The translations under genes were made by a program, and so were the position numbers. A stretch of 64,000 nt of DNA from Dryomyza anilis (taxonomy: Eukaryota > Arthropoda > Insecta > Diptera > Dryomyzidae). The DNA lies in assembly GCA_951804985.1 (NCBI GenBank), contig OX638130.1, forward strand, positions 128,787,593-128,851,592. The letters run 5' to 3'. The notes under the pieces were generated by a model. It had not been told where the DNA came from. It made no database searches and saw only the letters and a program-made list of their open reading frames with translations. This document shows positions 36,258 to 47,490 of the stretch, one piece after another (within the stretch, counting starts at the first letter, position 1; each line of letters opens with the position of its first letter).

Positions 36258-37130
36258 GAGTCAAACTCTGCATTTTAGTATCGTAGTTATTTGGTAGAAA
36301 AATCATGAAATTCGACCAAGTAGAATTTGAGAAATCACAGTTTGAACTTCAAATGACTGTAGAATCTAAACGGAGCGTCGTAGAGGGGTCAAACTTTGCA
36401 CTTTTTACCTAATATGAAATATCGTTATTTGGTATAAAAATCATAAAATTCGACCAAGTAGAATTCGAGAAATCACATCTTCAACTTCAAATGGCTGTAG
36501 AATCTAAACGAAGCGTCGTTGAGGGGTCAAACTTTGCACTTTTTACCTCATATGAAATATCGTTATTTGGTAAAAAAAAATCATAAAATTCGACTTTGTA
36601 CTTATTACCTCATATGAAAAATCGTCATTTGGTATAAAAATCCAAAAATTCGACCAAATAGAATTCGATAAATCACATCTTCAACTTCAAATGGCTGTAC
36701 TTTTGCCCTCATATGAAAATAAAAATCATAAAATTCGACCAAATCACATCTTCAACTTCAAATGGCTGTAGAATCTAAACGGAGCGTCGTAGAGGGGTCA
36801 AACTTTGCACTTTTTACCTCATGTAACATATCGTCATTTGGTATAAAAATCATAAAATTCGACCAAATAGAATTCGAGAAATCACATCTTCAACTTCAAA
36901 TGGCTGTAGAATGTAAACGAAGCGTCGTAGAGGGGTCAAACTTTGCACTTTTTACCTCATATGAAATATCTTTATTTGGTATAAAAATCATAAAATTCGA
37001 CCAAGTAGAATTCGCGAAATCACATCTTCAACTTCAAATGGCTGTAGAATCTAAACAGAGCGTCGTAGAGGGGTCAAACTTTGCACTTTTTACCTTATAT
37101 GAAATATCTTTATTTAGTTTAAAAATTAAA
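36258..37130 (+). repeat. about 138-bp satellite repeat, roughly 5-6 copies, frame-preserving
   Basis: The unit includes CTTCAAATGGCTGTAGAATC, GCGTCGTAGAGGGGTCAAAC, TTTGCACTTTTTACCTCATA, TTATTTGGTATAAAAATCAT and AAAATTCGACCAAGTAGAAT. The three units from 36762 are 138 bp each and stay open in one frame (46 residues: MAVESKRSVVEGSNFALFT, then SFGIKIIKFDQIEF, then EKSHLQLQ). Earlier units carry stops and deletions (36570-36740). No transcription start, splice signal or protein family is apparent, so satellite DNA is the better reading. Confidence 0.85.
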
Positions 37131-38522
37131 TTTTATTTTTCTTTTAATAAAGAAACTGATGCGAAAAGTTAACTTATTGATGTCCAATTGTGGCCTATAT
37201 GCAAAACTGAGGGCCATATAAATATAAATTATTAAAAAAAAAATAGAATTTAAACATATTTAATAGAGTTGTCAAGAGTTTGAGTAGTATTATGTATTTA
37301 TGTATGTATGTATGTATCATGTGGGAAACCAGTCAATATTTTAAAAATGCGGCCACAAATTGAAAAAGCAAAAAATGCACCGAGTTCACTGAATAATTGA
37401 GTGACACAAATTGTGCGAATTGATTAACATACAACGTAGATAGAAGAAAAAAAAAACTATTGAATAATTGTTTAAAATTGTTCAATGTTATGGCAGCATA
37501 TAAAATGTTGTCAGCAGTGAAAGGCAAACAATTTTAAATAATTTTAAAACAAACAGAATTATTGAAATATTTGAAAAGTCTGCTTGATTTAAAATTTTTT
37601 AAAGGTCATTTTACAAAGCCAAACTGTTGACCACAAATTCAATTTCTCTAATAGAACGTTTTGCACAAGGGCAGCGGTTGGTCTGCTCTCCCTCTACATC
37701 TACCTCTCAAATTACATTTTATTCGCTCATCTAATCGCAATGGACGAAATGCTGAGTAGCAGGGTAGCAACGCCACTTCCTAGTACTCCTGCTGACAAGT
37801 GAAACATTTTTGTTTAGCATCAGTTTTGGCGCAAATACCACGCCAAACTATTTTTAATTTTAACTTGCAACAGCGAAAGAAGCAGCAGCAGCACAAGTTG
37901 GCATTGAAAAATTGACACGTAAAATATTACATAAATTTTTCTGAAATTTTCGCATGGTAAGTATATCCAAAAACCACAGAAGAGATGCAAAGTGCACGAA
38001 CGAGGCATAAATGGGGAAAATAGGGCAAAAGCCGGACACAGTCGGGGGTATAAGTGGGAGTTGCACGAGTATTTATGACGTGGCTACGCATTGCGGTTGA
38101 AAATATGTCGTCGTCCTCGTCGTCCTGGCTGCTTTTGTGAAATATGATAAGTTGCGCTGAGATGGCTGCTGGCTCAAGGAAGCGGATGTTGAATGCTCAT
38201 GTGGAATGCACATGGCGAACTATTAAAAGTTGCATAAAACTTGGCTTGATTTGGTTGCAAAAACTTTGAAGCTGCTTAGAGGAGTTTTATATTCAACGGA
38301 AATTCAGAAAAATTGTTTTTTTTATTAAAAGTTGCATCACCTAAAGGTGATCTGAAGAGGTTGCAGAGTAATTATTTTAAAACCATTTTTGCAAAATTTG
38401 TTTATCAGTTATTGGTTCCATAGTGGTTCAAAAACAAATCACACATGTTGATTTCAATTGCAGGTTTTGGTTTAAGCTATAATTAAAAAATAAGTCAAAG
38501 AACCAAAATATATTTGAATTAA
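37131..38522. other. intronic sequence, no feature recognised
   Basis: 37296-37316 has a short TATG microsatellite. 37660-38260 is GC-richer, with TCGTCGTCCTCGTCGTCCTG at 38107-38126, but no frame or splice pattern can be supported. Confidence 0.4.
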
Positions 38523-39372
38523 TACAGAAAAAAAATCATCAATATGATGAATTTGTTCATAAATATTATGAATTTATTTATAAATATTATGATTTTTTTC
38601 ACCAACTACCTGATTCATCATATTAATACCACCGATCATTAAATGACATATTGATGAAAACATTCATTATATATATGAAATTATATTTAATATAATGAAT
38701 TTGAATCATCGTATTGATAAATTTGTTCATAATATTTTTCGAAAAAAAAAAAAATTTTTTTTAGAAAATATCAGAAAAATATTTAGAAAAATTTTATTTA
38801 AAAAATAACTAAAAAATCTAATCGTAAAAAAAATTCAAATTTTTTTTTTTTAATTAACGAAAATAAATGTAAAAAAAAAATTTCGAATTTTTTTTCAAAC
38901 ACATTTTTTTTTTAAATATATTTTTTATAAATATAAATTTTTATTAATAAAAAGTTGTAATTATAAAATAAATATATTATAAAACATTTTACTAATTTAT
39001 GCATGTGGAGCAAGCATTATATAAGAAATAACACACAAGAACTACTGGAGAACTGACAAGTACGGCAAACAATGAACGAAAATAAAATATTTTGACTGAA
39101 ATTTGGTTTAATGAACAGTCATCTTCAATATGAAATACATGTATGTTGTATTTTATGTTTTTGTTCATTATTATGGTGCAACATACTCTTCACATATAGT
39201 TCAACATATTGCAGAACAATTTTTCGACAGTTACCAAGAGTTCATCATATTTATGATCGCATTCATAACATTGATGTCGGTAGTCACTAATATTATGAAT
39301 GGTTCTTCAATACAATGAATCATGGCTTGAAGAACGGAATTCATCAATATGATGTACATTTTTTTGTCTGTG
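38523..39372. mobile_element. family C inverted-repeat element, copy 2
   Basis: Same organisation as 29407-30188: TACAGAAAAAAAATCATC at the left and TACATTTTTTTGTCTGTG at the right, with the shared GAGAACTGACAAGTACGG and TTTTTCGACAGTTACCAAG blocks inside. The centre is a poly-A/poly-T stretch. The 62-codon frame at 39130-39318 is part of the repeat. Confidence 0.72.
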
Positions 39373-40770
39373 AATTTACTAATTTTGTTTATTAAAAATT
39401 ATTATCAAAATCAAATTACTCTCACTTTTGGCATCTAATAAAGTTTATTGCAACAGCAGCACATCTGAGCAAAATGAATTGCCAAGACATGCAGATATAT
39501 CAGGTGAAGGCAAAATGTTGCTCATATCGTTGCAACGCATGTCGATGTTGCCGATGCACGTTGCAGAGACGTGTTGCATAAACATGCACATCACTGCATT
39601 GGAACATTTGTTGTTGCTCGGATATTGTTGTTGCATTTCGTGCCATTGCCGCTGGCAACAGTCGTGCGCACGACGTGCATACGAATCTCACACATGATGC
39701 GAACGAACCCGGATGCCTGCAGAATTGGCGATCAGCACCTTTAAATGCTGTTGTCTCCCTCTTGAAGGCAATAAATAAACTTTGTCGCGTATTGCTTATC
39801 GCTTTAGTTGTTCTTGTTGCTCGCATTCTGCAACATTTTGGCAGTTGTCTCATAAGTTTGGCAATGACACCAGGGGCGCTTTAATTGATTTGCATCAGTT
39901 TTTGTCTTATTTTGTGTTGCGCTTTTATTGACTTTGCCTTCGTTTGCACGCAGTACATGTTTTATAGTTGAATCAAAGAAGATGCTGAGGTGGTACAGAT
40001 GGCGGCGATTGCAGCCAAGGTACCACTTAACTGCCTCGATCAACTCATGGCATCTAGGTAAAGGAGATAGAAGAGGCAGGCTCACGTGCGTAACCACAAA
40101 TTATTGCCACAAAGTGGTTTCAAGAGTTTTCTTATCTCATGTTTCTTTTGCTCGATCATGTCACTGGTACAATATATTACAATATATTAATTTTGTTCAA
40201 GCATGGATTTTTAATATTTTTGTTGAAAAAATGTGGTTTTTCCATTGAACCTTAATGAAAAATCTATTTTTAAATTTAAATAATTTAAAGTCATCAATAT
40301 TTAAAACAAACTCAAATATGTTTGCAAAACGCTTTAAGTATTTCTTATTGAATTAATTCATAATTGAAAAAAATAAACATTAAAAATGTGGAAAATGTAT
40401 TTTCAGAATTTAAAATATATCTCGACTCAGATAAGAATAAATTATGGAATATTTGGAATTTTATGTTTGACGAATAGTTCATATTAAAAACAGTTAATAT
40501 TACATTTGTTATATATTACCAAGTTGGACTGTATTTGGACATAATATATAAGGAACACTCAATCAGCTGCATTTATAAATTAATTCAAGTTGACATTTAG
40601 AAATGTTCCAAAATGTTTCAATTTTAGATCGAAGTCGAAGTAATATTTAAATTGCATTAATTTAATTTTTCGTTCCTTCAAGATTTGATTATTCAAGTTA
40701 AAATATAATTTCGCATTTTTGTAGTCCAAAACCTCAATAACTTCAACGCTTCTATTTTAAACCATCTTAC
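39373..40770. other. intronic sequence with a GC-richer segment, no supported gene
   Basis: 39430-40100 is GC-richer and open on both strands in several frames. The frames contain no motif and are not joined by obvious splice sites. It may be regulatory or conserved non-coding DNA. 40260-40770 is AT-rich. Confidence 0.4.
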
Positions 40771-41573
40771 ACTAGCTGGACCCGTGCACGGCTCGTGGAA
40801 AGATTTTGTGAATGCAAGGATATGGAGCAATTTTATTAAAATTAGAAATATTTTAATAATTATTTTAGTTCTTCTTCAGACTGTGCTTCCCCGAACAATT
40901 CTTCCCGTAGAATATTTCATCGTAGAATTCTTCCCAGTAGAAATCTTCCCAGTAAAATTCTTCCCCATTAAACGATTTCCCGTACAATTCTTCCCTGTAG
41001 ATTTTTTTCCCGTAGAATTCTTCCTAGTAGAATTCTTCCTAGTAGAATTCTTCCCGGTAGAATTCTTCCCGGTAGAATTCTTCCCGGTAGAATTCTTTCC
41101 CGTGGTGAGTGTTAGTGTGATGAGTTTTAGTGTGGTAAATTTTAGTGTAGTGAATTTTAATGTGGTGAGTTTTGTTGTAATAAATTTTAGTGTGGTGAGT
41201 TGTAGTGTGGTAAATTTTAGTGTGGTGAATTTTGGTGTGTTTCATTTGATTTTGTGCTTTGCATTGGTTTTTGTGTTTTTGTTTTTATTTCGCGTCTTTG
41301 TTTTTCTTTTTGTGTGTCTTTGCTTTTGTGTTTTTGTGTTTTTGTATTTTTGTATATTTGGTTTTGTTCTTGTGTCGTTACTTTTGGTTATGTGTTTTTG
41401 ATTTTGTTTTAGTGCTTTTGTTTTTGTGTTTTTGCTTTTGATTTTGACTATGTTTTTGTATTTTTGCTTTTAATTTTGCTTTTGTTTTTGTGTTTTGCTT
41501 TTGCTTTTGTGTTTTTGATTTTGATTTTGTGTTTTTGTTTTTGCTTATGATTTAGTTTTTTAAATTTTGTCTC
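40771..41573 (+). mobile_element. family D (Helitron-like) element, copy 1, tail missing
   Basis: The head ACTAGCTGGACCCGTGCACG, then TGCAAGGATATGGAGC, is followed by GACTGTGCTTCCCCG. Next come about 13 copies of a 15-bp unit GTAGAATTCTTCCCG (40893-41100), then about 9 of GTGGTGAGTTTTAGT (41101-41245), then a T/G-rich tract. The same order is seen at 48954 (direct) and 57142-58573 (inverted). A 205-codon frame through the repeats (EFFPV, then NFSVV) is the longest in the window but is pure repeat. Likely non-autonomous. Confidence 0.72.
40893..41245 (+). repeat. two consecutive 15-bp tandem arrays of different sequence
   Basis: The first array has GTAGAATTCTTCCCG-type units, the second has GTGGTGAATTTTAGT-type units. 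The junction at 41100 is abrupt (CCCGTGGTGAGTGT). Unit length and phase are shared, so a single frame crosses both. Confidence 0.88.
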
Positions 41574-43107
41574 TTTTTTTTCTTCTTTTTCTCCTTATTT
41601 TCACCAGTTTCTCAAATATTCTTTTATGTTAAAATATTTGCATTTACTTATTTAATTTTTATTCTTTTACTTTTATGCACTTTTGTTTTATATTATTATA
41701 TTTATAAACGTCGGCAAAGTCCGTCTATAACTTTCACAATTCTTTCTAACACTAAATTAATTTGAACATTTTCAAAATTTATTTCAACATTTTCTTCTGT
41801 TCCTTCTGTTTCTTCTTAAAACCCCGATTTCGAAGTATTTTTACTGTCGTGTGTAATGATTGTGGGGTGTGTAATGATTGTGTGCAATTCACACTGGCAG
41901 CTAAATTCCGCGAAAAACAATAATAACAACGACATACATACAACAACACAAATATTCAGCTGATAACTCAAATGAGTCCTTGCGCCTTCAAACTCCTCCA
42001 GGAGCGGTGGCAACAATTTGTGCTATAAATCAACATCAAGGACGCATTTGTCTGCACCATTTAATGATTCCGTTGATTGCTGTTGCTGATTTTGCTATTA
42101 TTATTGTTGCTGATTCTACTGCTGCTCGAATTGCTGACATTTTAAGTATTTTTTGTTTATAGGATCTCAAGGATAATCATGCTTGCAATTGCATTTTAAG
42201 CATGTGTGAGCGTTTGCAGCAGATCCATTTTTGATGGGCGACAAAGTAATTAAGCATTACTTAATAAGCAGAGGGAAGGACATACACGCGAAGGATTATT
42301 GTCTTAATAATTTATTTAATCATATTTTGATTTTCGCTTACTTTAAAAGACTTTTTACTATTCAAGCAAAAGGTCTATAGCCTCTTGATTTGCCTTCTGA
42401 ATGACACATATTAGAAATAGTTTTCTTATTATACAAAAATCCTAAATAAAGCCTAAAAGGAAGTCACTTCTGTAGGCGGCCGAGTCAAGAAGTCCTGTAA
42501 TGCTGGTTAACAATGACCAGCGAAGCAGACTTGTACCAACAAAGAAGAAAAATACCAAACAGCACAGCACAGCAAGAAATAAATAATAAAAATAGAAGAA
42601 AATAAACCAAGCAACATAATCGAACAAAGGTTTGAATGCTGTTGCTTCCGCAACGGCAACAATAACGACAGCAAAAGCCAGCAATATTATGGTCTGCTGC
42701 AGTATTTGCTCCAGAACACAGACAACACTCTACGTACTAAGCCCTGGATTTATGCAATGTTAGTTTTCTTTTTCAACTGGGAAAAAGTAACTAAATTAGT
42801 TTTTTTCATTTGAAATGAGTAACAACATAAAAAGCCTCATGCTCTTTTCTGATGAACCTTTTATGAGTTCACATTATTGCAAAATCTATTTTTATATGAA
42901 ATATGATTTTTGTGCCAAACCACGTAATTTATTGGCTGTCTTTTCCTAAAGTTTCCATCAGTTCTGTTGCCTAATAACACTGCATAGTAATTACCTTTTG
43001 GCAGCCTCCTCAACTACTTCACATAACAGAGTTATTCTGAATTTGATGACCACATTTCAAAGAGTTGCATTTGAGCTCAAATTTAAATGGAAATTTGTGC
43101 CAAATAC
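41574..43107. other. intronic sequence, no feature recognised
   Basis: 41700-41735 has a TATAAACGTCGGCAAAGTCCG stretch reminiscent of family A/B edges but too short to assign. 42000-42700 is open in short frames on both strands without motifs. Confidence 0.4.
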
Positions 43108-43341
43108 AGGGTGTTTCAATAAGAGCGCTACAAAAGTTTTTATCAAGGGTTCTTCAACAGAGACGCTACAAAAATAGAGCGACAGGGACAGCAAACAACG
43201 CCATATTTCTTGCCGCCCTTTTGACATTCCTCTTCAGTAAGGTTTGCCATTTCATGATGGAAAGATATACGAGCCAACAACGAGATTTCACAGTACAATG
43301 GATATAGTCTGTCTGAGTGCTGTAGATCTTAGTATATATTC

Positions 43342-43373
<32 letters not shown>

Positions 43374-43541
43374 AACGAGTCGAAATTATTAAAATTTCCT
43401 ACCGAAATTTGAATTCGTATATCTTTCCGTCATGAAATGGCAAACCTTACCTAAGAGAAATGTTAAAAGAGCGGTAAGAAATATGGCGTCGTTTGCTGTC
43501 CCTGTCGCTCTACTTTTGTAGCGTCCCTGTTGAAAAACCCT
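43108..43541. mobile_element. foldback MITE derived from the mariner-type transposon
   Basis: The left side begins with AGGGTGTTTCAATAAGAGCG (one end of the transposon). After a short spacer comes AGGGTTCTTCAACAGAGACG (the other end, 43146). It then continues into the 5' region of the transposon (GAGCGACAGGGACAGCAAAC, TTTGCCATTTCATGATGG). The right side (43418-43541) is the reverse complement of this 5' region, ending GTTGAAAAACCCT. Arms of about 125 bp surround a centre with a run of 29 A. It shares sequence with the transposon remnant at 17614-18420. Confidence 0.8.
43344..43372 (+). repeat. poly-A run
   Basis: An uninterrupted run of about 29 A in the loop of the foldback element. Length is likely to vary between reads. 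Confidence 0.9.
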
Positions 43542-43548
43542 TTACATG

Positions 43549-45897
43549 TGGACCCTAAGCCAACCACAATTCCGTCGCATATGCAAAAAACGAATTTAAT
43601 TAAATGGTATTCACAATATTAGGTAATAAAGAAACAAAAATTAAGACTTAAATCTTTCATATAATGAAAACTGTAATTGGTAAATACATCATATTTGGTC
43701 ATGTCTGTAATGTTTATATTTTATGTTAAATATATTGGAAAAAGTGAATTTTGAATTTAATATCAAACTCAATCAAAATATAAACATAAAATGATTAAGT
43801 AGTAATGTGGTGTAACTAGTCGCATTTGTGTAACCGCTGGGTCAACCTGATAAAATGGTAACGAATGTATTCAAATATTTTCACAAAAGTGTATTCTGAA
43901 ATTCGACACCCTGGAGTCATGATACCTTCCAAAACAGAGGGCATTAAAGTACGCTAAACTATTGCGCAAGGCGCAGCAAGTACCTGACAGCGGCTGTCAA
44001 ATGAAGTGTAAACATTCATAAACTTCAAACTGCGCGCGCTGTCATCTTTTAAAATCATGAAATGGTCTAGCAGAGAAGACGTTGGTCGGATGGAATAATG
44101 GTAGTTCGTGTCAAAGGGCAGAACGGCAGGACTAAACTAATTCTATATGATAATATGATGTATTTTTAATTAGGAAGGTAGGTAGTTAGACAGACAAGAC
44201 GATGAAATTTGGTTAATGCAGAAAATGTTGAAAGCACTCAAAGTCAATGGATGTAGGCGATAAGAATTTTAAAATTATTTGCAGATTATCTTTGTGCTGT
44301 GTTCGCGATAAGGTTTGGCATTATTTTTAATAGCTGCTGCTTTATTCTTCGCATAGCAGATGTTGCCTCTGATGCAAAGTGCCAAAACTTTAAATAGTTC
44401 TGAAGATTTTAAATATTTTAAATATTTTTGCTGTGCGGAAACTTTTGCAATAATTTACAGCAGGTGGAAAATATAAATTTATTTTTTTCTCATTTTTAAC
44501 ATTCTGTAATAATGACACATTTAAAACAAGTTTACTAACTTTGTTGATTTTATTATTTATCAAACATTTTTAAGTATTTTTACATATTTATTTATCAAAA
44601 ATGATTTTAAATTTTATAGCGCCAATCTATTATTATTCTGAGTAATTTGTAAGTGTTTAGTATTTAGTATTGTTTTCTATGTCTTGTGTAAGTGTTCTGT
44701 AATGGTTTTTAAGTAATTTGTTAGTGATTTTTAAATGATTTGCAAGTGATTTGTACGCGATTACAATGGTTTTCTTAACTGAGTAGAGTTGTTGCGAATA
44801 AACCATTTGATATTTTCAAAACTTTACCGAACAATATATTATATTGAATGAAAAATTTTGTCTATATTTTTTTTAAGAATAAAAATGATTTAGGTTTTTT
44901 TTTTTGAGTTTTTTCGTCTTTGTTTTATGAAAATGTTATTTCATTTATTTTTAAATGTTTTTGTATCTATTATTTCATAAAGGAAAATGATTGGTTTCCT
45001 TTTATTCGAAACGTATTATTTTCGTAATAACGTTATTGTTTTGTAAGTGTTTTGTAAGTATTTTATAAGTATTTTGTTATTTTTTTTTTGTAAGTGTTTT
45101 GTATATGTTTTTTTGAGGGTTTTTTAAAAGTTTTTTAAAGTTTTTAGTCATTGTTTTTTCTATAAGAGTTTAGTAAGGGTCTGGTAAGTCAATATTCTAC
45201 CAAGTCTTTTGTTAATATTTTGATAAGTTTTCCAAGTATTTTTTTATTTATTTTATCATGATAAAATCAGTCAAAAAATGGTTCAGTGTATAATTTGTAT
45301 TTTGTAAGCGTTTTGCATGTGTTTTGTAAATGTTTTAAAGTACTTTGTTACTCATTTTATAAATTGTTGATTTTGTCAAAGTCTACAATGGATCAGTTTA
45401 CAATTAGTTTTTGTAATAACATTTAAAAATACTCAAAATCTAGTTAATATTTTTAATTAAATTAAAATGGTTTTCTGAGTGTTTTACTAAATATTAATGT
45501 GTTTTTATTATTTATTTTTCAATAATCCTCTTGAACTTTGAATATTTACAAGAGGTTATTTGCAGCGCTCTTTAATCATACTGACTTTTGTGCAGTCTCC
45601 CCCCGCCAGTGGATTAATCCACTTAGAGTTGCATATAATTAAATTTCTCATAGCCATCAACTCAATACTTTTTATAGCCTGTTGGAATTTTATACACAAT
45701 TAAGTGCATTATTTGCACATATTAAACATTTAATGCCATTTAAACGCTGCCGACATTATATATTTTTAATTAATTACTTCGCATTGAGTGTAATACGAAC
45801 GTCTACCATTTAATTGAGTCAATTATGTGTGATATTTGAATGTAAATATACGCTAGGGGGGCTAAAGTGCTACTAGCACAAATGAGAACCAACTCAC
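43549..45897. other. intronic sequence, with a degenerate TTTTGTAAGTG tract
   Basis: 44640-45345 contains many imperfect repeats of TTTTGTAAGTG/TTTGTAAGTATTTTG, a low-complexity tract that also multiplies cryptic GTAAGT donor words on the plus strand. 43915-44110 is GC-richer with no frame. Confidence 0.45.
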
Positions 45898-46078
45898 CTG
45901 AAACCCATCGTATGTCTACGAGCCGAATTTCATTTCGCAACGCTGATCGTCGAACGGAAAACATGTGATGTCGATTTTGCAGGTGGACTTGAAAATGCCG
46001 GGCGGCACATAGAGACAGGAGCCGTTGTTGCGCACGACGACATTGGTGGCGTAGGTGCCGTCGAAGCCCTCATCGGCG
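45898..46078 (-). pseudogene. nAChRalpha7: nAChR alpha7-like exon 5 with in-frame TAG and a lost Trp
   Basis: This 181-bp exon encodes the segment from ADEGFDGTY through [18 protein letters not shown] and [10 protein letters not shown] to KFGS and TYDGFQ. It includes the first cysteine of the Cys loop (STCKIDIT) and the second (QRC), 13 residues apart as in all Cys-loop receptors. The acceptor (CTTTTCACAG) and donor (CAG then GTGAGT) are canonical. Two lesions are visible. Codon 54 counted from GCC is TAG, where every functional relative I know has Trp (GSWTY). Codon 39 is TGT (Cys), where the near-universal motif WFPFD has Trp. The rest is otherwise well conserved. As read, translation would stop in the ligand-binding domain before any membrane segment. 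A-to-I editing could turn UAG into a Trp codon, but no such editing could restore the TGT. Confidence 0.9.
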
Positions 46079-46978
46079 CTGTGAAAAGAAATACTCTATA
46101 TTTTAATATATTCCATTTTAAATTTACAACTTTTAATAGGTATTAAGAGGTATTTTTACAAATGTTTATTTTGAAATTACAAAAACTGTTCATGGTGCAC
46201 AATATGAATAACAGCACTTAATTCAAAGTTTCTTTTGTGTGGTTTCATGGGGAATTTCATCTAAGTTCATCTAAGTTCATCTACCGAAACTTAAAACTAC
46301 TTTTTCTATCGTGTTAAACTTTTGTAATTTTTCTTTTCTGTATTTTTATGAAGTTTTTACTGTGGTTACTGCTACCACGGAAATTCCGGTGCAAGTTTTT
46401 GGTACTTTGGAAAATGCAAATCTCTGCGCAGTGCATTTTACATGCAAATCTGTGCCATTTTCGAAGGAAGGATTTTTTGATAAATTCGTCGAGCATAAAT
46501 TACGCACAGGATGGAACCATTTGGATGCGAAGGGAAGTACAAATGGAAGGCCAGGACATGTTTGTCTGCGGCTAATATTTAATTAAAATCAAGAATTAGC
46601 ATTTTAACATAAGTAGCCAGGTTTTATTATGAAAAGAGGGATTTAGAGTGTTTATATATAGAATTTTTTCCATCCACACAATTTTTGTTATTTTTGTCGA
46701 CTATTGTTGCTAAGTAATGTTGACAACATATGTCAGCAGCTGCTGCTGCTAATAGCGCCTTTATTTGTATTTCGAACGGAACAATGGCAGCAGCAAAAAC
46801 TACTAAAGTGAGATGTGACTGCCAAAAAAAGTGAAACTCGTATAAAACAAAAGCCAGTGAAAGTAGCAAATGCCGTGTAGCAAGTTTCACAAAAAGCAAA
46901 AACTGCAAAAATCTATGGCACACTCAAAAAAATAAAATCCCATAAATGTTGGTCAATATGACAGTTATTGATTCATAG
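46079..46978. other. intron 4, part next to exon 5
   Basis: The polypyrimidine tract and acceptor of exon 5 lie at the left edge (minus strand). Overlapping frames at 46311-46586 on both strands show no motif. Confidence 0.4.
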
Positions 46979-47490
46979 TATTATGAAAATTCAGTCTACG
47001 GAAAACTGTTCTACAAGTCCGTATCTCTGGATTGTGTACAAAATAAAAACACGCTTGTGTTTGGTTTCAATTATAACAATTAATTTTATTAACTAACTTT
47101 ACTAATAACAAATTCTAACAACTGCTGCATGTCCACAATTTAACTTGACATTGATCACACGATATGCACTCGACCACTTTCCAATCACTACTGAAGTGAA
47201 GTACCTCAGATGCGGCTCCCTTATATACTGCATGCATCAGTTCGACACGTTTCGACAAGCTTCGACTTGTTTCGAGAACCTTCTACTCGTTTCGTGAATG
47301 ATGCACGCTATTGGCATCTCATTCGCACTTATGTGTTTTTAATGTGCTGATCTACCATCTCTTTCTCGCAAATTGCTTAGTGCGTTGAATGATCTTCCGT
47401 CTCTTTCTAACACATTGCTTAGTGCGCTGAATTGTCTTGCGTCTCATTAATTATTGTTGACAGTGGAGCAAATTACCTCTATTCGTAACA
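46979..47490 (-). mobile_element. solo LTR of a Gypsy-like retrotransposon, copy 2
   Basis: On the minus strand it starts TGTTACGAATAGAGG (47490), includes AACAATAATTAATGAGACGC and GTATATAAGGGAGCCGCATC, and ends near GTAGACTGAATTTTCATAATA (46979). The 5' terminus is intact, while the 3' terminus has diverged from TATTCGTAACA. About 85% similar by eye to 22294-22808, with no internal region on either side. It stands in the same orientation as the receptor gene, so its promoter or polyadenylation word (AATAAAATTAATTG) could act on intron transcripts. Confidence 0.78.

Noticed and set aside
36258..37130. Regular repeats that might suggest a CRISPR array
   Set aside because: Units are contiguous with no unique spacers, and the context is an animal genome.
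40784..41401. 205-codon open frame, the longest in the window
   Set aside because: It is made of two 15-bp tandem repeats and a T/G-rich tract inside a mobile element; frame length follows from the repeat period.
46311..46586. 91-codon frame near exon 5
   Set aside because: No similarity to receptor sequence and on the opposite strand; no recognisable domain.
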